Shown: in pieces, positions 25,257 to 38,537 of the stretch | How positions within the stretch are numbered: position 1 is the stretch's first letter | How the letters are laid out: every line of letters starts with the position of its first letter | NCBI GenBank assembly: GCA_037974665.1 | Contig: CM075764.1 | Location: 116,622,325-116,686,324, forward strand | Direction of reading: 5' to 3' | DNA from: Ehretia macrophylla | Lineage: Eukaryota > Streptophyta > Magnoliopsida > Boraginales > Ehretiaceae | DNA length: 64,000 nucleotides | Notes under the pieces: generated by a model | Database searches by the model: none | Seen by the model: the letters and a program-made list of their open reading frames with translations, nothing else | Told to the model about the DNA's origin: nothing | Translations under genes and position numbers: made by a program

Positions 25257-28200
25257 TACGCGGCGCACAACATACCGTTGGAAAGCTCTCCGAGAGCTCT
25301 ACGACGGGGGCAGCAAGCCTGCTCGGCTGCGCCAATTTTCGGAGCCCAAAATCGAACGTTGTCATCAGTTTTGGGACACTTTTCTTCTTTTTTGCTTTTT
25401 CTTCATCCCGGATCGTACGTCGTGAGCTGCGAAAAAGGACAACAACCAAATCCATCACATTTTTATTACCGAATCCCACGGTACCTTGGGCAAGACAACT
25501 TCAGTTCATGTAGAGGATGGGCCCGCAAACCGAGGGCGTGGGGCTTATAACCAGGTATCCATCGCTATGGTACCCATAACTTTTGATCCGTAGGAAGTTA
25601 CGCGGTGCACAATATACCGTTGGAAAGCTCTCCGAGAGCTCTATAATGGGGGCACCAAGCCTACTCAGCTGTGCCTATTTTCAAAGCCCAAAATCCAACA
25701 TTTTCATCAATTTTGGGACACTTTACTTCTTTTACGATGTTTTTCCGTCCCAAACCGTACGTCGTGAGTCGCGAAAAGGACGACAACGTAATCCATCACA
25801 TTTCTATTACCGAATCCCACGGCACCTTGGGCAAGACAACTTCACTTCACGTAGAAGTTGGGCCCACAAACCGAGGGCGTGTGGATTGTGACTAGGTATC
25901 CATCACTCTGGTGCCCATAACTTTCGATCTATAAGGAATTACGCAGCGCACAGCATACCGTTGGAATGCTCTCTGAGAGCTCTACGACGGGGGCACCTAA
26001 CATGCTTGGTTGCGTCTGTTTTCGAAGCCCAAATTCGAACATTTTCATAAGTTTTAGGATACTTTTCTTCTTTTGCGCTATTTTTCTTTCCCGGATCGTA
26101 CGTCGTGAGCTGCGAAAAGGACGACAACCTAATCCATCACATTTCTATTATCGAATCCCACGGCACCATGGGCAAGACAACTTCACTTGTTGTAGAGGTT
26201 GGGTCCGTATATCGAGGGCATGGGGCTTACGACCAGGTATCCGTCGCTCCGATGCCCATAACTTTTGATCTGTAAGGAGTTACGCGGTGCACAACATACC
26301 GTTGGAATGCTCTCCAAGATATCTATGACGGAGGCACCAAGCCTTCTTGGCTGTGCCTGTTTTCAACTCTCAAAATCCAACGTTTTCATCAGTTTTGGGA
26401 TACTTTTCTTCTTTTACAATGTTTTTTCATCACGGATCGTACATCGTGAGCCGCAAAAATGACGATAACTTAATCAATCACATTTCTATTGCCGAATCCC
26501 ACGGTACCTTGGCAAGACAACTTAACTTCTCGTAGAGGTTGGGCCCGTAAATCGAGGGCGTGGGGCTTGTGACCAGGTATCCGTCGTTTCAGTGCCTATA
26601 ACTTTTGATCTGTAAAGAGTAACGCGAAGCATAGCATACCGTTGGAAAGCTCTCCGAGAGCTCTACGACGGAGGCAGAAACCCTGGTTGACTGCGCTTAT
26701 TTTCGGAGCCCAAAATTGAACGTTTTCATAAGTTTCGTGAAACTTTCCTTTTTTTGCGCTGTTTTTCTATCTCGGATCGTACGTCGTGGGCAGCGAAAAG
26801 GATAACAACCTAATCCATCACATTTCTATTACCGAATCCCACGGCACCTAAGACAAGACAACTTCACTTCATGTAAAGGCTGGGCCTGCTAACCGAGTGC
26901 GTGGGGCTAGTGACCAGGTATCCGTCGCTCCGATGCCCATTACTTTTGATTTGTAAGAAGTTACCTGGCGCATAGCATACCGTTGTAAAGCTCGCCGAGA
27001 GCTCTACGACCAGGGCAGCAAGCTTGCTCGGCTGCGTCTATTTTCGAAGCCTAAAATCAAAAAAAATTCATCAGTTTTGGGACACTTTTCTTCTTTTACG
27101 CTGTTTTTCCGTCCCAGATCGTACGTCTTGAGCCGCGAAAATGACGACAACCTAATCCATCACATTTCTATTACCGAATCCAATAGCACCTTGGGTAAGA
27201 CAACTTTACTACATGTAGAGGCTGGGCCCGCAAACCGAGGGCGTGGGGCTTGTGACCAGGTATCCGTCGCTCCGGTACCCATAACTTTTGATCCGTATGG
27301 AGTTATGCGGTGCATAGCATACCGTTGGAAAGCTCTCTAAGAGCTTTACGACGGGGGTACCTAGTATGCTCGGCTGCGCCTGTTTTCGGAGCCCAAAATC
27401 AAACATTTTCATAAGTTTTGGGACACTTTTCTTCTTTTGCACTATTTTTTCGTCCAGATCGTACGTCGTGAGCCGCGAAAAGGGTAACAACTTAATCCAT
27501 CACATTTCTATTACCGAATCCCACGGCACCTTGGGCAAGACAACTTCACTTCACGTAGAGGTTGGGCCCACAAACCGGGGGCGTAGGGCTTGTGACAAGG
27601 TATCTGTCGCTCCGGTGCGCATAACTTTTGATCCGTATGGAGTTACGCGGCGCATAGCATACCATTGGAAAGCTCTTTGAGAGCTCTACGACGGGAGAAC
27701 CTAGCATGCTCAGCTGCGCCTATTTTTGGAGCCCAAAATCGAACATCTTCATAAGTTTTGGGACACTTTTCTTCTTTTCCACTATTTTTTCGTTCCGGAT
27801 CGTCCTTCGTGAGTTGTGAAAAGGAAGACAACCTAATCCATCACATTTCTATTACCGAATCCCACGACACCTTGGGTAAGACAAATTCACTTCATGTAGA
27901 GGTTGGGCCCGCAAACCGAGGGCGTGGGGCTTGTGACCAGGTATCCGTCGCTCCGGTGCCCATAACTTTTGATCCGTAAGGAGTTACGCGGCGCACAACA
28001 TACCTTTGGAAAGCTCTCCGAGAGCACTACGACAAGGGCAGCAATCCTACTCAGTTGCGCCTATTTTTGGAGCCCAAAATTGAACATTTTCATAAGTTTT
28101 CGGACACTTGTCTTCTTTTGTGCTGTTTTTCCGTCACGGATCGTACGTCGTGAGCTGCGAAAAGGACGACAACCTAATCCATCACATTTCTATTATCGAA

Positions 28201-31200
28201 TCCCACGGCACCATGGGCAAGACAACTTCACTTCTTGTAGATGTTGGGCCCGCATATCGAGGGCATGAGACTTGTGACTAGGTATCCGTCGCTCTAGTGC
28301 CCATAATTTTTGATCCATAAGGTATTACGAGGCGTACAGCATACTGTTGGAAACCCCTCCGAGAGCTCTAAGACAGGGGCACCAAGCCTGCTCAGCTGCT
28401 CTTATTTTCAATGCCCAAAATCGAATATTTTCATCATTTTTGAGACACTATTCTTCTTTTACGTTGTTTTTCCGTCCCAAATCGTACATCGTGAGCCGCG
28501 AAAATGACAACAACCTAATCCATCACATTTCTATTACCGAATCCCACAACATCTTGGGCAAGACAACTTCACTTCTTGTAGAGGCTGGGCCCGCAAACTG
28601 AGGGTATGGGACTTGTGACCAGGTATCCGTCGCTCCGGTGCCCATAACTTTTGATCCGTAAGGAGTTACGCGGTGCACAGCATACCATTGGAAAGCTCTC
28701 CGAGAGCTCTATGACGTGGGAGCCTGCTCAATTGCGCCTATTTTTGGAGCCCAAAATTGAACGTTTTCATCAGTTTCGGGACACTTTTCTTCTTTTTCGC
28801 TGTTTTTCCATCTTGGATCGTACATCGTGAGCAGCGAAAAGGACGACAACGTAATCCATCACATTTCTATTACCGAATCCTATGACACCTTAGGCAAGAC
28901 AACTTCACTTCACGAATAAGTTGGGCCCGTAAACCGAGGGCATGCGGATTGTGACCAGGTATCCATCACTCCGTTGCCCATAACTTTGGATCCATAAGGA
29001 GTTACACGGCGCACAGCATACCGTTGGAAAGCTCTCTAAGAGCTCTACTACGGGGGCACCTAACATGCTTGGCTGCGCTTATTTTCGGCGCCTAAAATCG
29101 AATATTTTCATAGGTTTTGGGATACCTTTCTTCTTTTGCGCCGTTTTTCCATCATGGATCGTACGTCGTGAGCCGCGAAAAGGACGACAACCTCATCTAT
29201 CACATTTCTATTACCGAATCCCACGGCACCTTGGGCAAGACAACTTCACTTCACGTAGAGGTTGCGCCTGCAAATAGAGGGCGTGGGGCTTGTGACCAGG
29301 CATCCGTCGCTCCGGTGCACATAACTTTTGATCCGTAAAGAGTTACGCGGTGCATAACATACCGTTGGAATGCTCTCCGAGAGATCTATGACGGGGGCAC
29401 CAAGCCTTCTTGGCTGTGCCTGTTTTGAAAGCTCAAAATCCAACGTTTTCATCAGTTTTGGGACACTTTTCTTCTTTTACAATATTTTTTTCATCCCGGA
29501 TCGTACGTCATGAGCCGCGAAACGGATGACAACTTAATCCATCACATTTCTATTGCTGAATACCACGACACCTTGAGAAAGACAGCTTCACTTCACGTAG
29601 AGGTTGGGCCCGTAAATTGAGGGCGTGGGGCTTCTGACCAGGTATCCGTCGCTCCGGTGCCCATAACTTTTGATCCATAAGGAGTTACGTGGCGCATAGC
29701 ATACCGTTGGAAATCTCTCTAAGAGCTCTACGACAGGGGCAGTAACCCTGTTCGACTGCGCTTATTTTCGGAGCCCAAAATCAAAGTTTTCATCAGTTTC
29801 GAGACACTATTCTTCTTTTACGCTGTTTTTCCGTCCCGGATCGTACGTTGCGAGCAGCAAAAATGGCAACAACGTAATCCATCACATTTCTATTATCGAA
29901 TCCCACAGCACCTTGGGCAAGACAACTTCACTTCATGTAAAGGCTGGGCCCACAAACCGGGGGCATGGGGCTTGTGACCAGGTATCCGTCGCTCCGGTGC
30001 CCATAACTTTTGATCCGTAAGAAGTTACGTGGTGCACAGCATACCGTTGGAAAGCTCTCCGAGAGCTCTATGACGGGGGAGCCTACTCAGTTGTGCCCAT
30101 TTTTGGAGCCCAAACTTGAACGTTTTCATCAATTTCGGGACACTTTTCTATTTTTTCGCTGTTTTTCCATCCAGGATCGTACGTCGTGAGCCGCGAAAAG
30201 GACGACAACGTAATCCATCACATTTCTATTACCGAATCCCATGGCACCTTGGGCAAGACAACTTCACTTCACGTAGAAGCTGGGCCCACAAACTGAGGGC
30301 GTGCGGATTGTGACCAGGTATCTATCGCTCCGGGGCCCATAACTTTTGATCCATAAGGAGTTACGTGGCGCACAGCATACCGTTGGAAAGCTCTCTGAGA
30401 GTTCTATGACGGGGTCACCTAACATGCTTGGTTGAGTCTATTTTAGGAGCCCAAAATTGAACTTTTTCATAAGTTATGGGAAACTTTTCTTCTTTTGCGC
30501 AATTTTTTCGTCCCGGATCGTATGTCGTGAGCCGCGAAAAGGACGACAACCTAATCTATCACATTTCTATTACCGAATCCTAAGGCACCATGGGCAAGAC
30601 AATTTCACTTCACGTAGAGGCTGGGCCTGCAAATCTAGGGCATGGGGCTTATGACCAGGTATCCGTCGCTCCGGTGCCCATAACTTTTGATCCGTAAGGA
30701 GTTACGCGGTGCGCAACATACCGTTGGAATGCTCTCCGAGATATCTATGACAGGGGCACCAAGCCTTCTTGGCTGTGCCTGTTTTGAAAGCTCAAAATCC
30801 AACGTTTTTATCAGTTTTGGGACACTTTTCTTCTTTTACAATATTTTTTTCATCCCGGATCGTACGTCGTGAGCCGCAAAAACGACGATAACTGAATCCA
30901 TCACATTTCTATTGTCGAATCCCACGGTATCTTGGGCAAGACAACTTCACTTCTCGTAGAGTTTGGGCTCGTAAATCGAGGGCATAGGCTTGTGACCAGG
31001 TATTCGTCGCTCTAGTGCCTATAACTTTTGATCTGTAAATTGTAACGCGGCGCACAACATACCGTTGGAAAGCTCTCCGAGATCTCTATGACGGGCCCAA
31101 CAAGCCTACTCGGTTGCGAAAATTTTCGGTGCCCAAAATCGAAGTTTTCATCAGTTTTGGGACACTTTTCTTTTTTTGCGCTGTTTTTCCTTCCTGGATC

Positions 31201-34200
31201 GTACTCCATGAGTCGCGAAAAGGACGACAACCTAATGCATCACATTTCTATTACCGAATCCCATGACACCTTAGACAAGACAACTTCACTTCATGTAGAG
31301 GTTGGGCCCGCAAACCGAGGGCGTGGGGCTTGTGACCAAGTATCCGTCGGTCCGGTGCCCATAACTTTTGATCCGTAAGGAGTTACGCGGCGCACAGTAT
31401 ACCGTTGGAAAGCTCTCCGAGAGCTCTACGACGAGGGCAGCAAGCCTACTCGGCTGCGTCTATTTTCAAAGCCCAAAATTGAACGTTTTCATCAGTTTTG
31501 GGACAATTTTCTTCTTTTTCGCTATTTTTTCGTCCCAGATCGTAAGTCGTGAACCGCAAAAAGGGCGACAACCTAATCCATCACATTTCTATTACCGAAT
31601 CTCATTGCACCTTTGGCAAGACAACTTCACTTCATGTAGAGGCTGGGCCCGCAAACCGAGGGCGTGGGCTTGTGACCAGGTAACAGTCGCTCCGGTACCG
31701 ATAAATTTTGATCCGTAAGGTGTTACGTGGCGAACAATATACCGTTGGAAAGCTCTCTGAGAGCTCTACGATAGGGGCAGCAATTCTACTCGGCTGCGCC
31801 TATTTTTGGAGCTCAAAATCGAACATTTTCTTCAGTTTCGAGACACTTTTCATCTTTTTCGCTGTTTTTTCGTCCCGGATCGTACCTCATGAGCCGCGAT
31901 AATGGCGATAACCTAATCCATCACATTTCTATTACCGAATCCCACGGTACTTTAGGCAAGACAACTTCACTTCACGTAGAAGCTGGGCCCGCAAACTGAG
32001 GGCGTGGGGCTTGTGACCAGGTATCCGTCGGTCCGGTGCCCATAACTTTTGATCCGTAAGATGTTACGTGGCGCAGAGCATACCGTTGGAAAGCCCTCCG
32101 AGAGCTCTACGACGGGGGCACCTACCCTGCTCGACTGCACCTGTTTGCGAAGCCCAAAATCGAATGTTTTCATTAGTTTCAATACACTTTTCATCTTTTT
32201 CGCTATTTTTCAATCCTGGATCGTACCTCGTGAGCCGCGAAAATGACGACAACCTAATCCATCACATTTCTATTACTGAATCCCACGGCACCTTGGGCAA
32301 GACAACTTCACTTCACGTAGAGGCTGGGCCCGCAAACCAAAGGCGTGGTGCTTGTGACCAAGTATCCGTCGCTCCGGTGCCCATAACTTTTGATCCGTAA
32401 GGAGTTACGCGGCACGCAGCATTCCGTTGGAAAGCTCTTTGAGAACTCTATGGCGGGGGAACCTAGCATGCTCGGCTGCGCCTAATTTCGGAGCACAAAA
32501 TTGAACATTTTCATAAGTTTTGGGACACTTTTCTTCTTTTGCGCTGTTTTTCCGTCCCGGATCGTACGTCGTGAGCTGCGAAAAGGACGACAACCTAATC
32601 CATCAAATTTCTATTACCGAATCTCACAACACCTTGGGCAAGACAACTTTACTTCACGTAGAGGCTGGGCCCGCAAACCGAGGGTGTAGGGCTTGTGACT
32701 AGGTATCCGTCGATTCGGTGCCCATAACTTTTGATCCGTACGGAGTTACACTGGGCACAGGATACTGTTGGAAAGCCCTCCGAGAACTCTACGACGGGGG
32801 TACCAAGCCTTCTCAGTTGCACCTATTTTCAACGCCCAAAATTGAACATTTTCATCAGTTTTGGGATACTTTTCTTCTTTTTCGATGTTTTTCCGTCGTG
32901 GATCGTACCTCATGAGCCGCGAAAAGGACGATAACCTAATACATCACAATTCTATTACCGAAACCAAAGCCACCTTGGGCAAGACAACTTAACTTCCTGC
33001 AGAGGCTGGGCCCGCAAACCGAGGGCGTGGGGCTTGTGACCAGGTATCCTTCGCTCCAGTGCCCATAACTTTTGATCCGTAAGGAGTTACGCGGTGCAAA
33101 GCATTCCCTTGGAAAGCTCTCTGAGAGCTCTACGATGGGGGAACCTAGCATGCTCGGCTGCCCCTATTTTCGGAGCCCAAAATCGAACATTTTTATAAGT
33201 TTTGGGACACTTTTCTTCTTTTGCGCTGTTTTTCCATCCCGGATGGTACGTCGTGAGCCGCAAAAATGACGACAACCTAATCCATCACATTTCTATTACC
33301 GAATCCCACGGCACCTTGGGCAAGACAACTTCACTTAACCTAGAGGCTGGGCCCGCAAACCCAGTGCGTGGTGCTTGTGACCAGGTATATGCCGCTCCGG
33401 TGCCCATAACTTTTGATCCGTAAGGAGTTATGCGGTGCATAGCATACAGTTGGAAAGTTCTCCGATAGCCCTACGACGTGGGCAGCAAGCCTGTAATGCT
33501 GCGCCTATTTTCGGAGCCCAAAATCAAATGTTTTCATTAGTTTCGGAACACTTTTCTTCTTTTTTGTTGTTTTTTCATCCCAGATCATACGTCGTGAGCC
33601 GCAAAAAGGATGACAACCTAATCGTACGGGGTTACCAAGCTTTCTCGGCTGCACCTGTTTTCAATGCCCAAAATCGAACGTTTTTATCAGTTTCGGGGTA
33701 CTTTTCTTCTTTTTCGCTATTTTTTCGTCCTGGATCGTACCTCGTGAGCTGCGAAAAGGACGACAACCTAATCCATCACATTTCTATTACCGAATCCAAA
33801 GGCACCTTGGGCAAGACAACTTCACTTCATGTAGAGGTAGGGCTCGCAAACCGAGGACATGGGGCTTGTGACCAAGTATCCGTCGCTCCGGTGCCCATAA
33901 CTTTTGATCCGTAAAGAGTTACGCGGTGCACATCATACCATTGGAAAGCTCTCCGAGAGCTCTACGACGGTGGCAGCAATCCTACTCGGCTGCACCTATT
34001 TTTAGAGCCCAAAATCGAACATTTTCATCGGTTTTGGGACACTTTTCTTCTTTTGCGCTGTTTTTTTATCCCGGATCGTATGTCGTGAGCCGCGAAAAGG
34101 ACTACAACTTAATTCATCATATTTCTATTACCGAATCCCACGATACCTTGGGCAAAACAACTTCAATTCATGTAGAGGCTGGGCCCGCAAATCGAGGGTA

Positions 34201-34924
34201 TGGGGCTAGTGACAAGGTATCCCGTCGCTCTGGTGCCCAAAACTTTTGATCTGTAAGGAGTTATGTGGCGCACAACATACCGTTGGAAAGCTCTCTGAGA
34301 GCTCTACGACAAGGGCAGTGAGCCTACTCAGCTGCGCTTGTTTTCAAACCCCAAAATCGAATGTTTTCATCAATTTTGGGACACTTTTCTTCTTTTGCGC
34401 TGTTTTTCCATCCCGGATTCTACGTCGTGAGCCGCGAAAAGGACGACAACTTAATCCATCACATTTCTATTACCGAATCCCACGACACCTTGGGCAAGAC
34501 AACTTCACATCTCATTGAGGCTGGGCCCGCAAACCAAGGGCGTAAGGCTTGTGACCTTGGCATTCGTCCCTCCGGTGCCCATAACTTTTGATCCGTAAGG
34601 AGTTACGCGGTGCACAACATATCGTTGGAAAGCTCACCGAGAGATTTATGATGGGGGCAGAAAGGAGTTACCTCGTGAGCCGCGAAAAGGACGACAACCT
34701 GATCCATCACATTTCTATTATCGAATCCCATGGCACCTTGGGAAAGACAACTTCACTTCATGTAGAGGCTGGGACAGCAAACTGAGGGCGCGGGGCTTGT
34801 GGCAAGGTATCCGTCAAACCGGTGCCCATAACTTTTGATCCATAAGGAGTTACGCGGCACACAGCATACCGTTGCAAAGCTCTCTGAGAGATCTACGATG
34901 AGGGCACCTAGCACACTCAGCTGC
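25257..34924. repeat. 341-bp satellite array 3 (about 28 monomers)
   Basis: Same satellite family, again about 341 bp (anchors 25277, 25619 and onward). Two places have shortened units: anchors 33449 to 33940 span 491 bp (one full monomer plus a 150-bp remnant), and 34624 to 34871 span 247 bp. The array ends at 34924, where the outer element is inserted. Array 3 includes a tandem 4-monomer higher-order repeat listed separately. Confidence 0.97.
28688..31403. repeat. tandem 4-monomer higher-order repeat (2 x 1358 bp)
   Basis: Anchors at 28688, 30046 and 31404 give two blocks of exactly 1358 bp. Both first monomers share GACAACGTAATCC and GTGCGGATTGTGACC and the same shortened stretch before GAGCCT. 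Second monomers share CCTAACATGCTTGG, third monomers TTGGAATGCTCTCC and GCCTTCTTGGCTGTGCC, and fourth monomers a shortened AAGTTTTCATCAG. A related block occurs at about 25,619-26,981, with the first three variants in the same order. Confidence 0.8.
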
Positions 34925-37900
34925 TGTCACGCCCCAACCCGGCCTAGAAAGGTTAGACTAGGGTATGATCTAAACATTCAAGTCATATCTCGTACTTAAT
35001 CGTTCATGAAAATTTAGCACTTAACGTTTTAGCTTAAACTCCACAATTTTTTGAAAAATCGGCAGCATAATGGTTGTAATTGGGCTGTTTAGTTTGACCT
35101 AATTCTTTAAACGCCTTAAAATTTCCAATCTCAATTTCATTTCCAACTAAGATTACTATTTACCATCAATTGAGACGCTTACTAGTTATCTCGAAGTCTC
35201 GTTTGATTAATAACCTAGCATGATACTATGTCTCGTTTGTTTATTTGTCCTCGTTACAAAAGTACTTGTTGATCTTAGCTTAACAATGAGTACCTCCTTA
35301 AGATTGGATAGGTTCATTTTACTTAGTCCTTACCTGATACTTCATAATCCTATGATAGATACTAGCCAATAACGATGGCAAAAATAACCATAGTAGTGTC
35401 TATCTAGTTATTATCAGTACAAGCCAAAATTAGACCCCAAATTACAACGGGGGTCTTTTACATTACAACAACAAGCATCATAACAAATGAAATAGTCTTC
35501 AAGCAACATAGTGTTCACAAATGGCCATAATCAAGCAAGGCACGTAGGGCAAGCAATCATTCCAAGGAATCATCATTAGGCACGTTGTCCTCGGGTACCT
35601 GTTCCTAGTCATCTTCACCTGAGATGATAAAAGAGGGTGAGTCCTTATGAACTCAGCGAGTGGGAATGAGAAATAAGTTTTGAAACTCATTTTTCTGGTT
35701 CAACTTATGAAAACCCTTTTTGCAAGCATGAATATATCACAAGTAAGTACATAACGTAATGTAAAAGTAAAGGAACACAATTACCCGTCTTTCCTCCCCG
35801 AGGTCCTCTAGGAACCAAGCGAGAGTACTTATACACATAGTGAAAAGGATACGGTGAGCTTTTGCTCTCAGTTCAATTCCAGTATCAGTTGTTGCGGTCA
35901 ACTTCAGTTCATCCCTTTATCACGCCAAATGGGTGTACTCCGGATGTACCCCGAAATCCTACAACCCAACTCTCCGAGGAAGTCTAGCCCCCAAACGAGA
36001 GAGGGAATTGGACAATGGTAGTCACGGTTGCACCGGCAAGCCCGATGCCACCCGGTGTGTGTGAACGCTACCACGCCAGAATGAAAGGTTGCAACCTTGT
36101 ATGCAATGCACATTTATGACATTTAATATATCACATTTGGAGGTCAACAAAGTAGGTTACCTCCGAGCAGTCATAAGATTGCACTTTGACAAGTAGACAA
36201 GCGAGGCATTATATGACAGGCAATTTCACTTGAAAGGTACATGGAGTTATATGAATATTAAACGGGCAGCCATGTAATGCATGTAAACCAAGTCATATAA
36301 CTCATTTCAAAGTTCACGTAATCAAATAATAAGATTATTCAACATGCAACAACATCTACGTGGGACCGGGTGCAAGAAAGGCCTACTTGTCAACATGTAA
36401 TCATCAGATTCATATTTAGGGCTATGAGGGCAACTACGGGCAGCCTACTATTTACATAATCAAACAAGATATCCATAAGATCAACACTTAGTGAGTTTAC
36501 CTAGTCATTAGGGTTTCATTTCATGCTCACCCGTGCGATTAAGCCCCAAGTCATCTCGTAATTAAGCTCAAGCCATGCATTGATTAATTCAAATACCCTC
36601 AAGCATTCAAAATAGTCCACACAACATCCAAATGTCACAATCCCAAGCATTTAATACAACAAGGGAAGCTACATTAATTCTTCTAAGCATATCAATAGGT
36701 GAAACCCTCACTGTAATGGACTGTATTCTCACAATCATTGAGACAAGCAAATAATTTCCAGTTCCAGTGAACAAGATTTCAAATTAAAGCTTAAGGAGTG
36801 AACTAAATTCAGAAACAAACCTCGCATCATTTGGAGTTCGGGTTCAAGAGTTATAGCCAAAACAGTGAGACTACACAAAACTGTCCAGATTTACACACAT
36901 TTCAGTACTTGCCATTTTTGCGGGCCTTAGGGTCAGATTTATCCTTAGTTCATTTCTGGAAAAAATGTCCAGAACTGAAAAATATAGCTTTACACCAAAT
37001 TTCATGCATTTTGGATATCATTTACTAAGTCAAAACTGGTTCGTTCTACAAGGTCAGTGAATCTGCCAAAACCTGCTTCATTTTTCCAGACTTTCCAGAT
37101 TTGGACACATTTTGATAATTTGCCATTTTTAGGAACTTAGAGTCAAAATTAGCTTTGGCATATTTCTGCGAACAATGTTCAGAACTGGCAAAACTAGTTA
37201 CCTACCAATTTTTGCACATTTTCAACATCATTTATCTAGTCAAAATCACTTCGCACCAACAAGGCAGAAAACTGTCCCATACGCGATTTCATCTATCATC
37301 ACATTCTAGCCAAATATCTTGCCATGCATGTTTACTAAAGCTCATGTACACACACATATCACAAGTACATAAGTAAAAATAGACATTTAAAGGCATGCAT
37401 GTGGATTTTGAAAGCTTTTCAAGAAGTTTTAGCCCTCACCTTAGCAAGACAACAAAGAGATGCACAAACTCTTGATGAAGCACAATGTCGAGCCTTTTCT
37501 TTGCTTAGCCGAGAGACAACTTGGGATTTCTCTAATTTCCTAGCTAAGTTACCATGTTCTTAGTAGGTGCATGTGGTTAGAACAAGAAGAAAAGAAATGG
37601 AAGCTAACAAACTCACCTAAACCGAAATGGATGTGCTAAAGGCTTGCATGTGTGCTTCTTTGCTCCTAGTTTTGTTTGTTCGAGCTCCTAAGCTTCTTGC
37701 ATGTCTTGATGAACCATTGAGTGATGAAGTTAAGCTATGGAGTGTAGAAACTCAGCCAAGGCCGAGAGAGAGAGAGAAGAATGAGAGGAAATGAAAGAAA
37801 ATGAAAGAAAATGAAAGCTTTCCAATGTTTGATGCTTGTGTCGGCCTAGGGCCTTGCAAAATCATAATTTTGTGTCTTCAAGAAGCATTTTGAATTGTCT

Positions 37901-38497
37901 AGTACGGGCAAGGAGCTTGTGTCGAGATTTGGAGGCTTTGGGTGGAGTTTTGAGCTAAATTTTTTATGCATTGTGTCATAGATTGTTATAGGATGTCTAG
38001 GAATAGAATTTGAAATTAAAATGCATGGACAATGGCTCCTAGTGGTCGGCCAAGGGTGTGTTAAGATCTGAATTTTTGTCTTCGTTGAGCAATAATTAAT
38101 TGTGTGTTTGGGATATCCAAAGAATAAATAATAAAGAATAAAGAATGCCTAGCATTTTGTGAGATTTTGTCTTCTAGTGGGTTGAATTAGCAATTTAATA
38201 TTAGTTAGTGGAGTTTGTAGGATTAATTAATGATCTAGTGCTTCGTGTAAGATGCTTTCTTGATTAGCGTGAGGGCACGTTTTCCTAGGTTTAGGGCACA
38301 CACTATGAGGTAAGGCACGAACTACGAGATGAATGCACATCTCCCAAGTAATTGCACGCAACCCTAAATGAATGAACGTAATTCGATGCAATGCACACAA
38401 AACGAAACACAATTCTTAAACCTAGGTCAAGGCATGCAAATCTAGGTTATGGCACACGAAACGAGGTATCGCACGTAAATCAAGGTCGGGCCTCACA
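34925..38497 (-). repeat. LTR of outer element 2 (about 3.57 kb)
   Basis: Starts TGTCACGCCCC after satellite GCTGC and ends GGCCTCACA before a polypurine tract. It is collinear with element 1's LTRs. A 69-codon frame at 35904-36113 is conserved with those at 14173-14382 and 47920-48129. No gene recognised. Confidence 0.94.
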
Positions 38498-38510
38498 TCA
38501 TCCCTTCCTT
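38498..38510 (-). other. polypurine tract of outer element 2
   Basis: The coding strand reads AAGGAAGGGATGA immediately before the LTR start TGTGAGG, matching the position of the tracts in the other copies. Confidence 0.8.
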
Positions 38511-38537
38511 AAAAGAATTTCGTCCCGAAATTCAATA

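Noticed and set aside
1-34924. Many 60-160 codon frames across the satellite (peptides like MIRKELRGAQHTVGKLSES and MGHFSSFALFFRPGSYVVS).
   Set aside because: They repeat every 341 bp in several frames on both strands, and the period is not divisible by three. They reflect low stop density in a tandem repeat, not a protein family.
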